A stretch of 64,000 nt of DNA from an uncultured Lachnospiraceae bacterium (GCA_946549035.1 CAMNQH010000004.1:1-64000), one strand, 5' to 3'. Shown: positions 34,921 to 43,581, counted from the stretch's first letter. Notes: generated by a model from the letters alone, not told the origin. A program made the numbers and translations.

Positions 34921-35931
34921 ATGAAAAGAAATATGAAGCAATGGGTAGCAGATATCTTGGCAGCGCCTCAGAAGAAACCGATGCCGGTATTGTCCTTTCC
35001 GGCCATTCAGATGATGGGAGTTACAGTAAAAGAACTGATTTCCAGCAGTGATTTACAGGCAAAGGGTATGAAACTGGTAGCAGACAGAGTTGATGCGGCA
35101 GCTTCCGTAAGTTTGATGGATTTATCCTTAGAGGCAGAGTGCTTTGGTTCTACAATCCGTTTTTCGGATGATGAGGTTCCCACAGTTATTGGCAGCGTTG
35201 TTTCTTCCGAAGAAGATGCAGAGGCATTAAAAATTCCAGAAATTGGCGCTGGACGGACGGCCATTTATATTGAAGCTATTGAAAAGGCTGCGAAAATGAT
35301 TGAAGACAGGCCGGTATTGGCTGGCGTTATTGGACCGTTTTCCTTGGCGGGCAGATTGATGGATGTATCTGAGGCTATGATTTACTGTTATGACGAGCCT
35401 GATATGGTACATACCGTTCTGGATAAAGTAACACAATTCATTATCAAATATTGCCTGGAATACAAAAAGGTGGGAGCTAACGGTGTTGTAGTGGCAGAGC
35501 CTTTGGCAGGCTTGCTTTCTCCAAATCTTGCAGAAGAATTTTCAGCAGAATATATGAAGAAGATTGTAGATGCTGTACAGGACGATGAATTTATTGTAGT
35601 GTACCATAACTGTGGTAACTGCACAATTCAGCAAATCAAGTCCATTTTAAGTATCGGATCCCCCATCCTTCATTTTGGGAATGCCATAAATATGGATGAA
35701 ATGATGCCTTTAATTCCTGAAAATGTAATTGCGTCTGGAAACGTAGATCCGGCTTCTCAATTCAGAAACGGCACAGAGGAATCCATTAAAGAATCCACAA
35801 AAGCATTATTAGAGCAATGCAGCAAGTATCCTAATTTTGTAATTTCTTCTGGCTGCGATATTCCGCCTATGTCAAAATGGGAAAATATTGACGCATTTTT
35901 CGCGGCAGTAAAAGAATATTACGCTGGATAA
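34921..35931 (+). CDS. Uroporphyrinogen decarboxylase-family (MtaA-like) corrinoid methyltransferase
   Basis: A 336-residue TIM-barrel protein of the URO-D superfamily. The zinc motif of MtaA/CmuA methyltransferases is present as YHNCGN (His-x-Cys) and SSGCDIPP (Cys near the C-terminus). In methanogens such proteins move a methyl group from a methylated corrinoid protein to coenzyme M; in acetogens the acceptor is tetrahydrofolate or another thiol. Start ATG 34921 follows GGAGG at 34909-34913; the open frame begins 15 bases earlier. No corrinoid protein gene is adjacent, so the partner lies elsewhere. Confidence 0.8.
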   Translation: MKRNMKQWVADILAAPQKKPMPVLSFPAIQMMGVTVKELISSSDLQAKGMKLVADRVDAAASVSLMDLSLEAECFGSTIRFSDDEVPTVIGSVVSSEEDAEALKIPEIGAGRTAIYIEAIEKAAKMIEDRPVLAGVIGPFSLAGRLMDVSEAMIYCYDEPDMVHTVLDKVTQFIIKYCLEYKKVGANGVVVAEPLAGLLSPNLAEEFSAEYMKKIVDAVQDDEFIVVYHNCGNCTIQQIKSILSIGSPILHFGNAINMDEMMPLIPENVIASGNVDPASQFRNGTEESIKESTKALLEQCSKYPNFVISSGCDIPPMSKWENIDAFFAAVKEYYAG

Positions 35932-36000
35932 TTTCATTGAAAAGAGGTCTATATCTTTTCAAAAATTCATATACTGCAAGGACAAGATAAGGAGCAGCAT

Positions 36001-36984
36001 ATGAAAGAAAAGATAAAGACCTTTTTTTGTGTTCTTTTTTTGGCCTGTTCCCTTCCTTATATTATTACATTATGCCTTCAGGGAAAAGAGGGCCAGTCTG
36101 GCGTATTTCAAAATGTGACTTCCCAGAAGACAGATGGAAAGCAAGAAGGAGAGGAAGAGAAGGAGAATTCAAAGGAGAAGAGTTCGGAGGAGGAAGCGGG
36201 TTCAGAGGTCAAAAGTCAGGAGGATTTGGATATAGAAGCGTTTTTAGTAGGAGTTGTAGCAGCAGAGATTCCTCTGGATTATGAATTGGAGGCGCTGAAA
36301 GCGCAGGCTGTGATTGCAAGGACGAATTTGAAATCAGCAATAGAACAAGGAGAAGAGCTGCCGGAATCCCTGTCTCAGGAGAAGCTTTTGGATATGTGGG
36401 GAGAAGAAGGATATCTTGATCATTATCAACGGCTGTCCAAAGCGGTGGAATCTACCAGAGGCGTTGTTATGCAGTATCAGGGGAATTATCCATATGCCGC
36501 TTTTCATGCGGTGAGCGCAGGACGCACCCGTAATGCAAAAGAGGCCCTGGAAAGTGACGCAATGCCTTGGCTGGAAGGAACAGACAGTACGAAGGACATT
36601 CCGTCGGAGGAGTTTTTAAAGGTAACTTTTTTTGAAAAAAAAGAGTTTGCAGAATCTTTAAAAACCTCGTTTTCAGAACTGGAAATGAACGAAGAAGCTC
36701 CATTGGAAGGAATAGAAATAACAACCCGGGACAGTGGGGATTATGTGATAACAATTGTCTGTAATGGAAAGGAATTGAAAGGAGAAGAATTTCGCAATGC
36801 CCTTGGCCTTCCTTCTGCCTGCTTCTATATAAAGGAGGTGGAAGGAAAAATCCGTATCGTTACGAAGGGCCTGGGGCATGGGCTTGGGATGAGCCAATAC
36901 GGGGCGAATGTTATGGCTCAGGAAGGCAGTAGTTATAAGGATATTTTAAATTATTATTTCAAAAATATTGAAATATCTGATTAA
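36001..36984 (+). CDS. spoIID: Stage II sporulation protein D
   Basis: Membrane-anchored lytic transglycosylase of the engulfment machinery, 327 residues. Signal anchor (about 5-26), a Lys/Glu-rich linker, then the SpoIID domain with VGVVAAEIPLDYELEALKAQ (catalytic Glu), YAAFHAVSAGRTRNAKE and the C-terminal GLGHGLGMSQYGANVMA. A possible sigma-E promoter (TATATC...CATATACT, 35948-35973) precedes it. The gene next to it encodes a SpoIIQ-like protein, the usual order in Clostridia. Confidence 0.9.
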   Translation: MKEKIKTFFCVLFLACSLPYIITLCLQGKEGQSGVFQNVTSQKTDGKQEGEEEKENSKEKSSEEEAGSEVKSQEDLDIEAFLVGVVAAEIPLDYELEALKAQAVIARTNLKSAIEQGEELPESLSQEKLLDMWGEEGYLDHYQRLSKAVESTRGVVMQYQGNYPYAAFHAVSAGRTRNAKEALESDAMPWLEGTDSTKDIPSEEFLKVTFFEKKEFAESLKTSFSELEMNEEAPLEGIEITTRDSGDYVITIVCNGKELKGEEFRNALGLPSACFYIKEVEGKIRIVTKGLGHGLGMSQYGANVMAQEGSSYKDILNYYFKNIEISD

Positions 36985-37039
36985 AAATAGAAAATAAGGA
37001 AATGCTATTATCAAAACTTAGAACATGGATGGTGATAGC

Positions 37040-37885
37040 ATGAAAAGCGATAAAAAGTCAGTTACTTTTTTCAAACAGAAATCTTATTTGCTGGCAGCAG
37101 GGCTTATGTTGGCTGCAGTGTTGGGAATGACAGGAGTCTATGTTGCCCAGCAGCAAGGGGAAAAGCAAGAGGAAGCAAAACTGGAATCCCAGGCGAAAGA
37201 GCAGTTGCAGCAGCAGCACGATCAGCTTGTGGAAAAAGAGGCGCCGAAAACAGCAGCGGTGGATCGTGTCATTCGGTCTCATAACGATGATTTTTTAGAT
37301 GAACCTGACGCGATCTCTCCCAGTAAAGATACCTTGACAGATAAAGAGGATGAAACAAAAGATACAGAAGAACAAGAGGCGGAGTCAGAGGAAGAGAAGG
37401 AAGAACAGCCACCACAGGAATCTGTTGCCGAAACTTCTGCGACACCCAAACAACCGGAACTTCATTTTGATGCAGCCAACATGGGCTGGCCGCTGGAAGG
37501 AAAAGTTCTTATGAGCTTTAATAAGGAACAAACGGTTTATTTTGAAACCTTAAATCAGTTTAAAATCAATGACGCTCTCATTATTCAGGGAGAATTGAAT
37601 GCAAAAGTATCTTCTGTAGCCAACGGAGTTGTAAGTAATATTGAATACGATAACGAAGAAACAGGCTGCACCGTAACCATTGATCTGGGAGATGGATACA
37701 GCGCTGTTTACGGACAGCTGCAAAGCGTGCCCTTAAGCGCCGGAGATTATGTGGAAGCCGGAGCAGCCGTGGGGTATCTCAGTAATCCCACAAAATATTA
37801 TGGAAATGAAGGTCCCAACTTATTTTTCCAAATGATTAAGGATAATGAAACCATAGATCCCATGGAATTTTTACAGCAAGAATAG
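37040..37885 (+). CDS. spoIIQ: SpoIIQ-like protein with degenerate M23 (LytM) domain
   Basis: Single N-terminal membrane segment (about 17-36), an acidic and Gln-rich linker (to about 140), then a LytM fold that begins GWPLEGKVLMSF. Every zinc-ligand position of M23 peptidases is substituted: the HxxxD site reads FKINDAL, the HxH site reads YGQL and the following LHF reads LFFQ. It should therefore be a non-catalytic partner, as in the SpoIIQ-SpoIIIAH channel across the forespore septum. Assignment rests on fold plus position after spoIID. The start is ATG 37040 or 37025; neither has a strong ribosome site. Confidence 0.8.
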   Translation: MKSDKKSVTFFKQKSYLLAAGLMLAAVLGMTGVYVAQQQGEKQEEAKLESQAKEQLQQQHDQLVEKEAPKTAAVDRVIRSHNDDFLDEPDAISPSKDTLTDKEDETKDTEEQEAESEEEKEEQPPQESVAETSATPKQPELHFDAANMGWPLEGKVLMSFNKEQTVYFETLNQFKINDALIIQGELNAKVSSVANGVVSNIEYDNEETGCTVTIDLGDGYSAVYGQLQSVPLSAGDYVEAGAAVGYLSNPTKYYGNEGPNLFFQMIKDNETIDPMEFLQQE

Positions 37886-37935
37886 GGGCAAAAGTTTGCT
37901 TTTGAGAATACAATCCTATATAATTAAGAAGTAAT

Positions 37936-37972
37936 AGAACCGGATAGCCGTAATATGGTTGTCCGGTGTTCT
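37936..37972 (+). terminator. Hairpin after the spoIIQ-like gene
   Basis: AGAACCGGATAGCC (37936-37949) pairs with GGTTGTCCGGTGTTCT (37957-37972) with two small mismatches; only a short T run follows. The rest of the gap to 38172 holds a small hairpin GAGGCC-ttg-GGCCTC just before the next gene and no other feature. Confidence 0.6.
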
Positions 37973-38172
37973 GTATGTTTATCTTATAGAAAAGACTGTG
38001 GTATCAATCGGGAAAAGGACAGACACAAAAACGAATCAGCCGCTTATAATATAGCAGGAGCAAAAATCCGCAATCGTTTATTTTTACCGCACCTGTTTTT
38101 TGGCTGAGATACGTTCTTGTCGATTGCTTCACATAGATGAGGCCTTGGGCCTCGTTACATAGGCGGCAAAAA

Positions 38173-38451
38173 ATGAATGTGACATATATTTTAAAATGTA
38201 GTGACGGTACTTTGTATACCGGATGGACCAATGATATTAAAAAAAGGCTGAAGGCTCATAATGATGGACATGGGGCAAAATATACCCGGGGAAGAAGGCC
38301 TGTGGAATTGGTATATCTGGAAATATTTGAAACAAAACAAGAAGCTATGAGACGCGAGGCTTCTATTAAACGATTGAATCGATGGGACAAGCAGCGTCTT
38401 GTAGCTTCCTGGGATAGAAGCTTGCTGGAGACGATAGCAGATGCAGAATAA
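38173..38451 (+). CDS. GIY-YIG domain protein (YhbQ/UPF0213 type)
   Basis: A 92-residue protein with the compact GIY-YIG fold: [22 protein letters not shown] (VYI/YTG motifs) with Arg, then [15 protein letters not shown] and a C-terminal Glu/Lys-rich helix. Members show weak single-strand nuclease activity or none known. ATG 38173 gives the typical N-terminus; the ribosome site AGGCGG is only fair. The frame is open 12 codons further upstream, but that extension is not conserved-looking. Convergent with the hemolysin III gene, ten bases apart. Confidence 0.88.
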   Translation: MNVTYILKCSDGTLYTGWTNDIKKRLKAHNDGHGAKYTRGRRPVELVYLEIFETKQEAMRREASIKRLNRWDKQRLVASWDRSLLETIADAE

Positions 38452-38461
38452 TTGCCCCTGA

Positions 38462-39127
38462 TTATAACAGGGGCATATTTGCTACAAAAAAGTACATCAT
38501 AATAAAGTGACAGGCGCTTCCGGCCATAACAAATAAATGGAAGATTTCGTGGGAACCGAAATTCTTATGCTTGGAATTGAAAATCGGTAATTTCAGTGCG
38601 TAGATAATACCGCCTACAGTATAAATAATACCTCCGGCTAAGAGCCAACGAAAGGCTTGAGGAGGAAGTGAGTTTAATATTTGGGTAAATGCCAGTACAC
38701 ATACCCAACCCATAGCGATATACAGTATGGAGGAAAACCATTTGGGACAAGTAATCCAAAATGCTTTTACCAATATGCCGGCAAGAGCAATTCCCCATAC
38801 AAGAGATAACAGGCCGTAACCGGTTTTACCTTGAAGAACAATGACACATACCGGAGTATACGTACCGGCGATGAGTACAAATATCATCATATGGTCGATT
38901 TTCCGTAAGATTCGGTTGGTACGTTCCGATAAGTCCAAGGCATGATAAGTTGTGCTTGCGCCGTACAGTAAAATCATACTGAGTATAAAGATGCCTAAAG
39001 ATATGGTATGCAGGCTGTCAGGATTTGTAGAGGCTTTAATCAGCAGCGGTGTTGCGGAAAAGACAGCCATCATCATTCCAATGAAATGGGTAATAGAGCT
39101 GCCGGGATCTTTTAAATGAAATTTCAT
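38462..39127 (-). CDS. Hemolysin III family (TrhA/YqfA, PAQR-like) membrane protein
   Basis: A 221-residue protein with seven transmembrane segments and the conserved polar residues of the family: SSITHFIG, SxxxH in GASTTYHALD, RKIDHMMIF, and HEIFHLFVMAGSACHF, where His and Asp would bind zinc. Despite the name, the role in most bacteria is unclear (membrane homeostasis has been proposed). ATG 39127 with AGGAG eight bases upstream gives the family length. The frame is open for about 96 further codons, but a promoter at 39300-39328 lies inside it, so the long form is rejected. Confidence 0.9.
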   Translation of the reverse strand: MKFHLKDPGSSITHFIGMMMAVFSATPLLIKASTNPDSLHTISLGIFILSMILLYGASTTYHALDLSERTNRILRKIDHMMIFVLIAGTYTPVCVIVLQGKTGYGLLSLVWGIALAGILVKAFWITCPKWFSSILYIAMGWVCVLAFTQILNSLPPQAFRWLLAGGIIYTVGGIIYALKLPIFNSKHKNFGSHEIFHLFVMAGSACHFIMMYFFVANMPLL

Positions 39128-39299
39128 AACAATCATCTCCTGTTTCATGTGATAAAGTTGTTGGTTGGCTGCTTGTATTGTAAGGTGTTTCAGCCATACA
39201 AAGGGTATGAAATAAAACATAAAAGCATTCTTTATAATATATGTAGTAACTGAGAAAAGTATGTAACATAGTTTTAATAACCACATATGAGATAACTGA

Positions 39300-39328
39300 A
39301 TACTAGCACACTTGAAGAAAGAAGTCAA
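39300..39328 (-). promoter_or_regulatory. Promoter of the hemolysin III family gene
   Basis: Reverse-strand TTGACT (39328-39323), 17 bases, TAGTAT (39305-39300). It implies an untranslated leader of about 165 bases, in which I see no recognised riboswitch. Confidence 0.6.
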
Positions 39329-39338
39329 TATAAATTTG

Positions 39339-39367
39339 TTGACTTTGTTATAAGGGTCTGTTATCAT
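39339..39367 (+). promoter_or_regulatory. Promoter of the DEAD-box helicase gene
   Basis: TTGACT (39339-39344), 17 bases, TATCAT (39362-39367). Transcription should start near 39374, leaving a leader of about 116 bases. Confidence 0.65.
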
Positions 39368-39377
39368 AAGCAACAGT

Positions 39378-39452
39378 ACCCTCAGTTGGCAAGGGGCGTG
39401 TTTCCCTTTGTCCACTGAGGGGATGTCCCACAGATGATCAATGGGGCATTTG
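39378..39452 (+). promoter_or_regulatory. Structured 5' leader of the helicase mRNA
   Basis: Two consecutive hairpins: the first pairs CCCTCAGT...CAAGGG with CCCTTTG...ACTGAGGG, the second ATGTCCCA with TGGGGCAT. They occupy most of the leader between the start site and the ribosome site. Helicase mRNAs of cold-response type often have long structured leaders; a regulatory role here is inference. Confidence 0.5.
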
Positions 39453-39489
39453 AATTATGCCGGCAGTTTAGAAAGGAATTATGTAATAT

Positions 39490-41079
39490 ATGGAAAAGAT
39501 CAGATTTGAGGAAATGAATTTATACCCGCAGATTTTAAGAGCTATTGAGGAAATGGGTTTTGAAGAAGCAACCCCCATCCAAGAGCGGGCAATTCCCGTA
39601 GTAATGGAAGGAGGAGACGTGATTGGGCAGGCTCAGACCGGAACAGGGAAGACAGCAGCCTTTGGGATTCCTCTTTTACAAAAAGTAGATCTTGGTAATA
39701 AGAAGACACAGGCTATAGTGCTTTGCCCCACCAGAGAATTAGCAGTACAGGTAGCGGAGGAGATTCGAAACCTGAGTAAATATATGCACGGAATTAAAGT
39801 ACTCCCGGTCTACGGAGGCCAGGACATTGGAAAACAGATTCGTTCACTGAAAGGCGGAGCTCAGATTATCATTGGTACGCCGGGACGTGTTATGGATCAC
39901 CTGAGACGGAAAACGATTCGATGCGAGTATGTGCATACAATTGTTTTGGATGAAGCTGATGAAATGTTGAATATGGGCTTTCGAGAGGACATTGAGACAG
40001 TTTTGGAATACCTGCCACAAGAGCGGCAGACGGTTCTTTTTTCTGCAACGATGCCCAAACCCATTTTGGAAATTACAAAAAAATATCAAAAAGACGCCAC
40101 TACCATTAAGGTGGTAAAAAAGGAATTAACGGTTCCCAATATTGAACAATACTATTTTGACGTTAAGAGAAAAGATAAGGTAGAAATATTAAGCCGTCTG
40201 TTGGATGTATATGATCCAAAACTTTCTCTGGTATTCTGCAATACAAAGCGTATGGTAGACGAAGTGACAGAAGCCCTGCAAGGCAGAGGCTATTTTGCAG
40301 AAGGACTGCATGGAGATATGAAACAAAGCCAAAGAGACCGGGTAATGAATGGATTTCGAAATGGCAAGACGGAGATTCTTGTAGCAACGGACGTTGCGGC
40401 CCGGGGCATTGATGTGGATGATGTGGAAGCAGTGTTTAATTATGATCTGCCGCAGGATGATGAATATTATGTACATCGTATCGGTAGAACCGGCCGTGCC
40501 GGACGCTGCGGCCAGGCATTTACTTTTGTAAAAGGGAAAGAAGTTTATAAGTTAAAAGATATCCAGCGTTATTGTAAGACTAAGATTTTAGCGCGTCCCA
40601 TTCCCAGTATGGATGATGTGGCCCAAATGCGCCTGGAAAAAATCATGCAGAATGTGGATACTATTATTGAAGAAGAAGATTTAACAAAGCCCATCAATAT
40701 GATAGAACAGTTTGTAAATGAATCGGATTACACTGCTATGGACATTGCGGCTGCTTTTTTAAAGATGGCTCTTGGAATGCAGGAAGCAGGCGGTGTGACT
40801 GCCCGGGAAGTTGATTTTGGCGATACTGGAGCAGAAGAAGGCATGGTGCGGTTGTTTATCAATATTGGAAAGAAACAGAAAGTGAAACCCGGAGATATTC
40901 TGGGGGCCATTGCAGGAGAAAGCGGAATGCCTGGTAAGCTGGTGGGAGCTATTGATATGTTTGACAAATACACTTTTGTAGAAGTTCCCAGAGAATATGG
41001 AAAAGAAGTTTTGCATGCCATGGCAAATGCTAAGATTAAAGGGCAAAGTATTAATATTGAGCCGGCAAATCAAAAATAA
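39490..41079 (+). CDS. DEAD-box RNA helicase (CshA/DeaD type)
   Basis: A 529-residue ATP-dependent RNA helicase. Motifs in order: Q motif with ATPIQERAIP, AQTGTGKTAAF (I), PTRELAVQ (Ia), TPGRVMDHL, DEADEML (II), SATMP (III), ATDVAARGIDV (V) and HRIGRTGRAG (VI). A C-terminal DbpA-like RNA-binding domain lies at about 450-525 (VRLFINIGKKQKVKPGDIL). It would unwind structured RNA in ribosome assembly or mRNA decay. AAAGGA lies about 13 bases before the ATG, a rather wide spacing. Confidence 0.93.
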   Translation: MEKIRFEEMNLYPQILRAIEEMGFEEATPIQERAIPVVMEGGDVIGQAQTGTGKTAAFGIPLLQKVDLGNKKTQAIVLCPTRELAVQVAEEIRNLSKYMHGIKVLPVYGGQDIGKQIRSLKGGAQIIIGTPGRVMDHLRRKTIRCEYVHTIVLDEADEMLNMGFREDIETVLEYLPQERQTVLFSATMPKPILEITKKYQKDATTIKVVKKELTVPNIEQYYFDVKRKDKVEILSRLLDVYDPKLSLVFCNTKRMVDEVTEALQGRGYFAEGLHGDMKQSQRDRVMNGFRNGKTEILVATDVAARGIDVDDVEAVFNYDLPQDDEYYVHRIGRTGRAGRCGQAFTFVKGKEVYKLKDIQRYCKTKILARPIPSMDDVAQMRLEKIMQNVDTIIEEEDLTKPINMIEQFVNESDYTAMDIAAAFLKMALGMQEAGGVTAREVDFGDTGAEEGMVRLFINIGKKQKVKPGDILGAIAGESGMPGKLVGAIDMFDKYTFVEVPREYGKEVLHAMANAKIKGQSINIEPANQK

Positions 41080-41094
41080 TGAGGGTGATTATGT

Positions 41095-42075
41095 ATGGAA
41101 AATGGGAGAGAAACATCAGGTAGTTCTAAAAGACCAATGAGTATCGCGATTTTGATAGCGGTCATAGTACTTGTAGTGGCAGTTGTGTTTATCATGATAT
41201 TTATGCTCCGAAGAGGCGTTCGCAGTATTAGCATTGAGGAAGCAAAAGAAATTGCATTGGCAGATGCGGGCGTTTCCACCAATGAGGTAACATATAGCAA
41301 AGAAGAACTGGATCGGGACGATGGGGAAACGATGTATGAACTGGAATTTCATACAGGGGATATGAAATATCAATATGAGGTAAATCGAAAAACGGGCAAT
41401 ATCTACAGCAAAAGCAAAGAGACCGTTGCAAGTCAGAAAACAATGGAAGGTAGTTCTTCCGGAAACGACGGTGCAGCAGAAGAAGGTGCCCTTTCCGATA
41501 CGCCTCCGAAAGAAACGCTTCCAACCGAATCTGAGCAAGGAGAGGTGCAGCAGGAGACAGAGCCAGAGAATCAAGCAGGGCAAATCACCATCGAAGAGGC
41601 CAAAAATGTAGCCCTTTCTGACGCAGGTGTGGATGCTTCCCAGGCAGTTTTTACAAAAGAACAGTCAGATTATGAAGACGGGATACCAGTGTATGATCTG
41701 GAATTTTATACCTCAACTACAGAGTACGAATATGAAATAAACGCAGAGACAGGGGCTGTATACAGCAAAAAGGCAGACGCTCATGGAACAGGCTCCGGGC
41801 ATTCAGGGCATTATGATGATACGGAACATCCTGATAATACGCAGCATTATAATGGAACAGAGCATACAGGGAATCTCATTGGAGAAGACGAAGCAAAAAA
41901 CATTGCTGTGAATTATGCAGGTCTGTCGTTACAGGATGTGAATCTTTTGAAAGTAGAATTAGACACTGACGACGGCCAAAGCGTGTATGAAGTGGAATTT
42001 TATAAAGAAAATCAGGAATATGATTATAAAATAGACGCTTGGACGGGGAATATTATTGAATACAGTATGGATTAG
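41095..42075 (+). CDS. Membrane-anchored protein with three PepSY domains
   Basis: One N-terminal membrane segment (about 16-40) followed by three homologous PepSY-type units. Each opens ISIEEAKEIALADAG, ITIEEAKNVALSDAG or IGEDEAKNIAVNYAG and closes YxVNxxTGxI-like (about 44-107, 161-225 and 263-326). The units are joined by Ser/Glu-rich and His/Thr-rich linkers. PepSY modules are thought to bind peptides or inhibit peptidases outside the membrane. It begins 16 bases after the helicase stop and is probably co-transcribed. Confidence 0.88.
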   Translation: MENGRETSGSSKRPMSIAILIAVIVLVVAVVFIMIFMLRRGVRSISIEEAKEIALADAGVSTNEVTYSKEELDRDDGETMYELEFHTGDMKYQYEVNRKTGNIYSKSKETVASQKTMEGSSSGNDGAAEEGALSDTPPKETLPTESEQGEVQQETEPENQAGQITIEEAKNVALSDAGVDASQAVFTKEQSDYEDGIPVYDLEFYTSTTEYEYEINAETGAVYSKKADAHGTGSGHSGHYDDTEHPDNTQHYNGTEHTGNLIGEDEAKNIAVNYAGLSLQDVNLLKVELDTDDGQSVYEVEFYKENQEYDYKIDAWTGNIIEYSMD

Positions 42076-42175
42076 TATACTGATCTTTAGATTTCTTGAT
42101 TTATTAATTTTCTGGAAGAACATAGAAAAGGGAACAAATAAAACGGAAAATATAATAAGACGATAAAGTAATCAA

Positions 42176-42204
42176 CGGCAGCATTATAGATAAAAATGCT
42201 GCCG
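42176..42204. terminator. Bidirectional terminator between PepSY and toxin-antitoxin genes
   Basis: CGGCAGCATT (42176-42185) and AATGCTGCCG (42195-42204) with a nine-base AT loop. Confidence 0.7.
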
Positions 42205-42223
42205 GTATCTATTTATAGTGTAC

Positions 42224-42451
42224 TTATGCGGCTTTTGAATAATCAATAATCGCGATTTCCTGCATAAGCTGTTTGGCAATATTGATGAGGTTTTCAAGTT
42301 GTTTTGCAACCTCATTGGAATAATATTTCTCTCCGCATTGTTCGCATTCCTCACAAGGGACATTTTTAATGATAATAATACAATTTTTATAATTTACTAC
42401 ATGGGTTGTGATAGATGGAATAGTGGTTTTGCACTTACAATACATACACAT
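42224..42451 (-). CDS. YgiT-type zinc finger antitoxin (MqsA N-terminal-like)
   Basis: A 75-residue protein with two Cys pairs, CMYCKCK near the N-terminus and CEECEQCGEKYYS near 33-45, the zinc-finger plan of the MqsA/YgiT family. A C-terminal helix (EVAKQLENLINIAKQL) follows. The HTH domain of full MqsA is absent. It follows the DUF4258 gene by five bases on the same strand, the toxin-first order of mqsRA-type loci. It should neutralise the upstream protein. Confidence 0.8.
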   Translation of the reverse strand: MCMYCKCKTTIPSITTHVVNYKNCIIIIKNVPCEECEQCGEKYYSNEVAKQLENLINIAKQLMQEIAIIDYSKAA

Positions 42452-42456
42452 AGCTA

Positions 42457-42771
42457 TTACCCCTTTCTTGTTTTTAAATCTGTTTCAAATTTATCCGTGT
42501 TAGGATAATAAGCGGTTATAAAGAAGATGGTTTCACCGTTTGAACCAACAACAATATGCAATACTTTATTTTCTTTCGTATATCCGAAAATGAGACAACT
42601 GGGGTGAGGAAAATCGTTAGGATAGTCTTCTATGATTTCCCCTGTCTGCAAGCAGGATTCTACATCATTTATGCTTATGCCTCTTTCCTGCATTCGTTCT
42701 AAACAATGCTTTACCCATTTTATGTTAAAATCAGATGTATTATATAGAGTTTGGAGCTGTTTTATATCCAT
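42457..42771 (-). CDS. DUF4258 domain protein, probable toxin
   Basis: A 104-residue protein with the DUF4258 pattern: HCLERMQERGISINDVESCL near 22-41, then EIIEDYPNDFPHPSCLIFGY and LHIVVGSNGETIFFITAYYP. This domain is RelE/MqsR-related and is commonly paired with YgiT-type zinc-finger proteins. It is likely an mRNA interferase, although catalysis is not proven for the family. A promoter and an inverted repeat lie just upstream. Confidence 0.8.
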   Translation of the reverse strand: MDIKQLQTLYNTSDFNIKWVKHCLERMQERGISINDVESCLQTGEIIEDYPNDFPHPSCLIFGYTKENKVLHIVVGSNGETIFFITAYYPNTDKFETDLKTRKG

Positions 42772-42800
42772 AGCTGCACTTCCCTTTTATGTTTGCGTTT

Positions 42801-42832
42801 ATTATACACTATTTTGATGAAAATTAAAATAG
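42801..42832 (-). promoter_or_regulatory. Promoter and candidate operator of the toxin-antitoxin pair
   Basis: On the reverse strand TATAAT (42806-42801) is preceded by a 7-base inverted repeat, CTATTTT (42809-42815) and AAAATAG (42826-42832), lying where the -35/-10 spacer would be. A -35 element is not clear. Confidence 0.5.
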
Positions 42833-42881
42833 GCATTGATATGTTTGAATTTTATAAACAATTCCCACAAAAGAACACAAT

Positions 42882-42913
42882 AAGGGAACAAATCAGAAAT
42901 GATTTGTTCCCTT
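42882..42913. terminator. Hairpin downstream of rubrerythrin
   Basis: Perfect 14-base arms AAGGGAACAAATCA (42882-42895) and TGATTTGTTCCCTT (42900-42913) with a GAAA loop. Confidence 0.75.
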
Positions 42914-42947
42914 TTAAATGAAAATCCTTTAAAAATCAGCGTTTAGA

Positions 42948-43490
42948 TTAACCAAAGTATCTGTTCAACAGGCCTTCAAAAGCCTTGCCATGTCTTGCTT
43001 CATCTCTTGCCATTTCATGCACGGTATCATGGATTGCATCCAGATTCTGAGCTTTCGCGCGTTTTGCCAGATCAAATTTGCCAGCGGTAGCGCCGTTTTC
43101 AGCATCAACTCTCATTTCCAGATTCTTCTTGGTGCTGTCAGTTACTACTTCACCTAATAACTCAGCGAATTTAGCAGCGTGCTCAGCTTCTTCCCAAGCA
43201 GCTTTCTCCCAGTAAAGACCGATTTCCGGATAGCCTTCTCTATGAGCTACTCTAGCCATTGCTAAATACATACCTACCTCGGAGCATTCTCCTTCAAAAT
43301 TAGCTCTCAGATCATTTAAGATATCTTCGCTAACACCCTGTGCTACTCCAACTACATGCTCTGCAGCCCATTCTCTTGCGCCAGTCTGCTCTTTGAATTT
43401 TTCTGCGGGAGCCTTACATACGGGACATGCCTCCGGTGCTGCTTCTCCTTCATGAACGTAACCACATACAGTACATACAAATTTTTTCAT
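42948..43490 (-). CDS. Reverse rubrerythrin (NADH peroxidase type)
   Basis: The rubredoxin domain is at the N-terminus ([18 protein letters not shown]), followed by a four-helix diiron domain with [23 protein letters not shown] and [11 protein letters not shown]. This order is that of clostridial reverse rubrerythrins that reduce H2O2 and O2 with NADH-derived electrons. ATG 43490 after GGAAG gives 180 residues; the frame is open six codons more. A PerR-type box lies at its promoter, and the perR-like gene is its upstream neighbour on the same strand. Confidence 0.93.
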   Translation of the reverse strand: MKKFVCTVCGYVHEGEAAPEACPVCKAPAEKFKEQTGAREWAAEHVVGVAQGVSEDILNDLRANFEGECSEVGMYLAMARVAHREGYPEIGLYWEKAAWEEAEHAAKFAELLGEVVTDSTKKNLEMRVDAENGATAGKFDLAKRAKAQNLDAIHDTVHEMARDEARHGKAFEGLLNRYFG

Positions 43491-43533
43491 AGTGTTTCTT
43501 CCTTTCATCTCTATTATTTTATTTTGTTAAAAT

Positions 43534-43581
43534 CAGTAATCATTACTGTTTTAAGATAACATATTCAATATAGTTTGTCAA
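43534..43581 (-). promoter_or_regulatory. Rubrerythrin promoter with PerR-type box
   Basis: Reverse-strand TTGACA (43581-43576), 17 bases, TATCTT (43558-43553), followed by the perfect 7-1-7 dyad CAGTAAT-C-ATTACTG (43534-43548) near the start site. Repression by the adjacent Fur/PerR protein is expected. Confidence 0.75.

Noticed and set aside
39128..39415. 96-codon extension of the hemolysin III family protein
   Set aside because: Much longer than the family, contains a promoter, and a good ribosome site precedes ATG 39127.
41116..41583. 155-codon reverse frame opposite the PepSY gene
   Set aside because: Shadow of the acidic forward gene; no start context.
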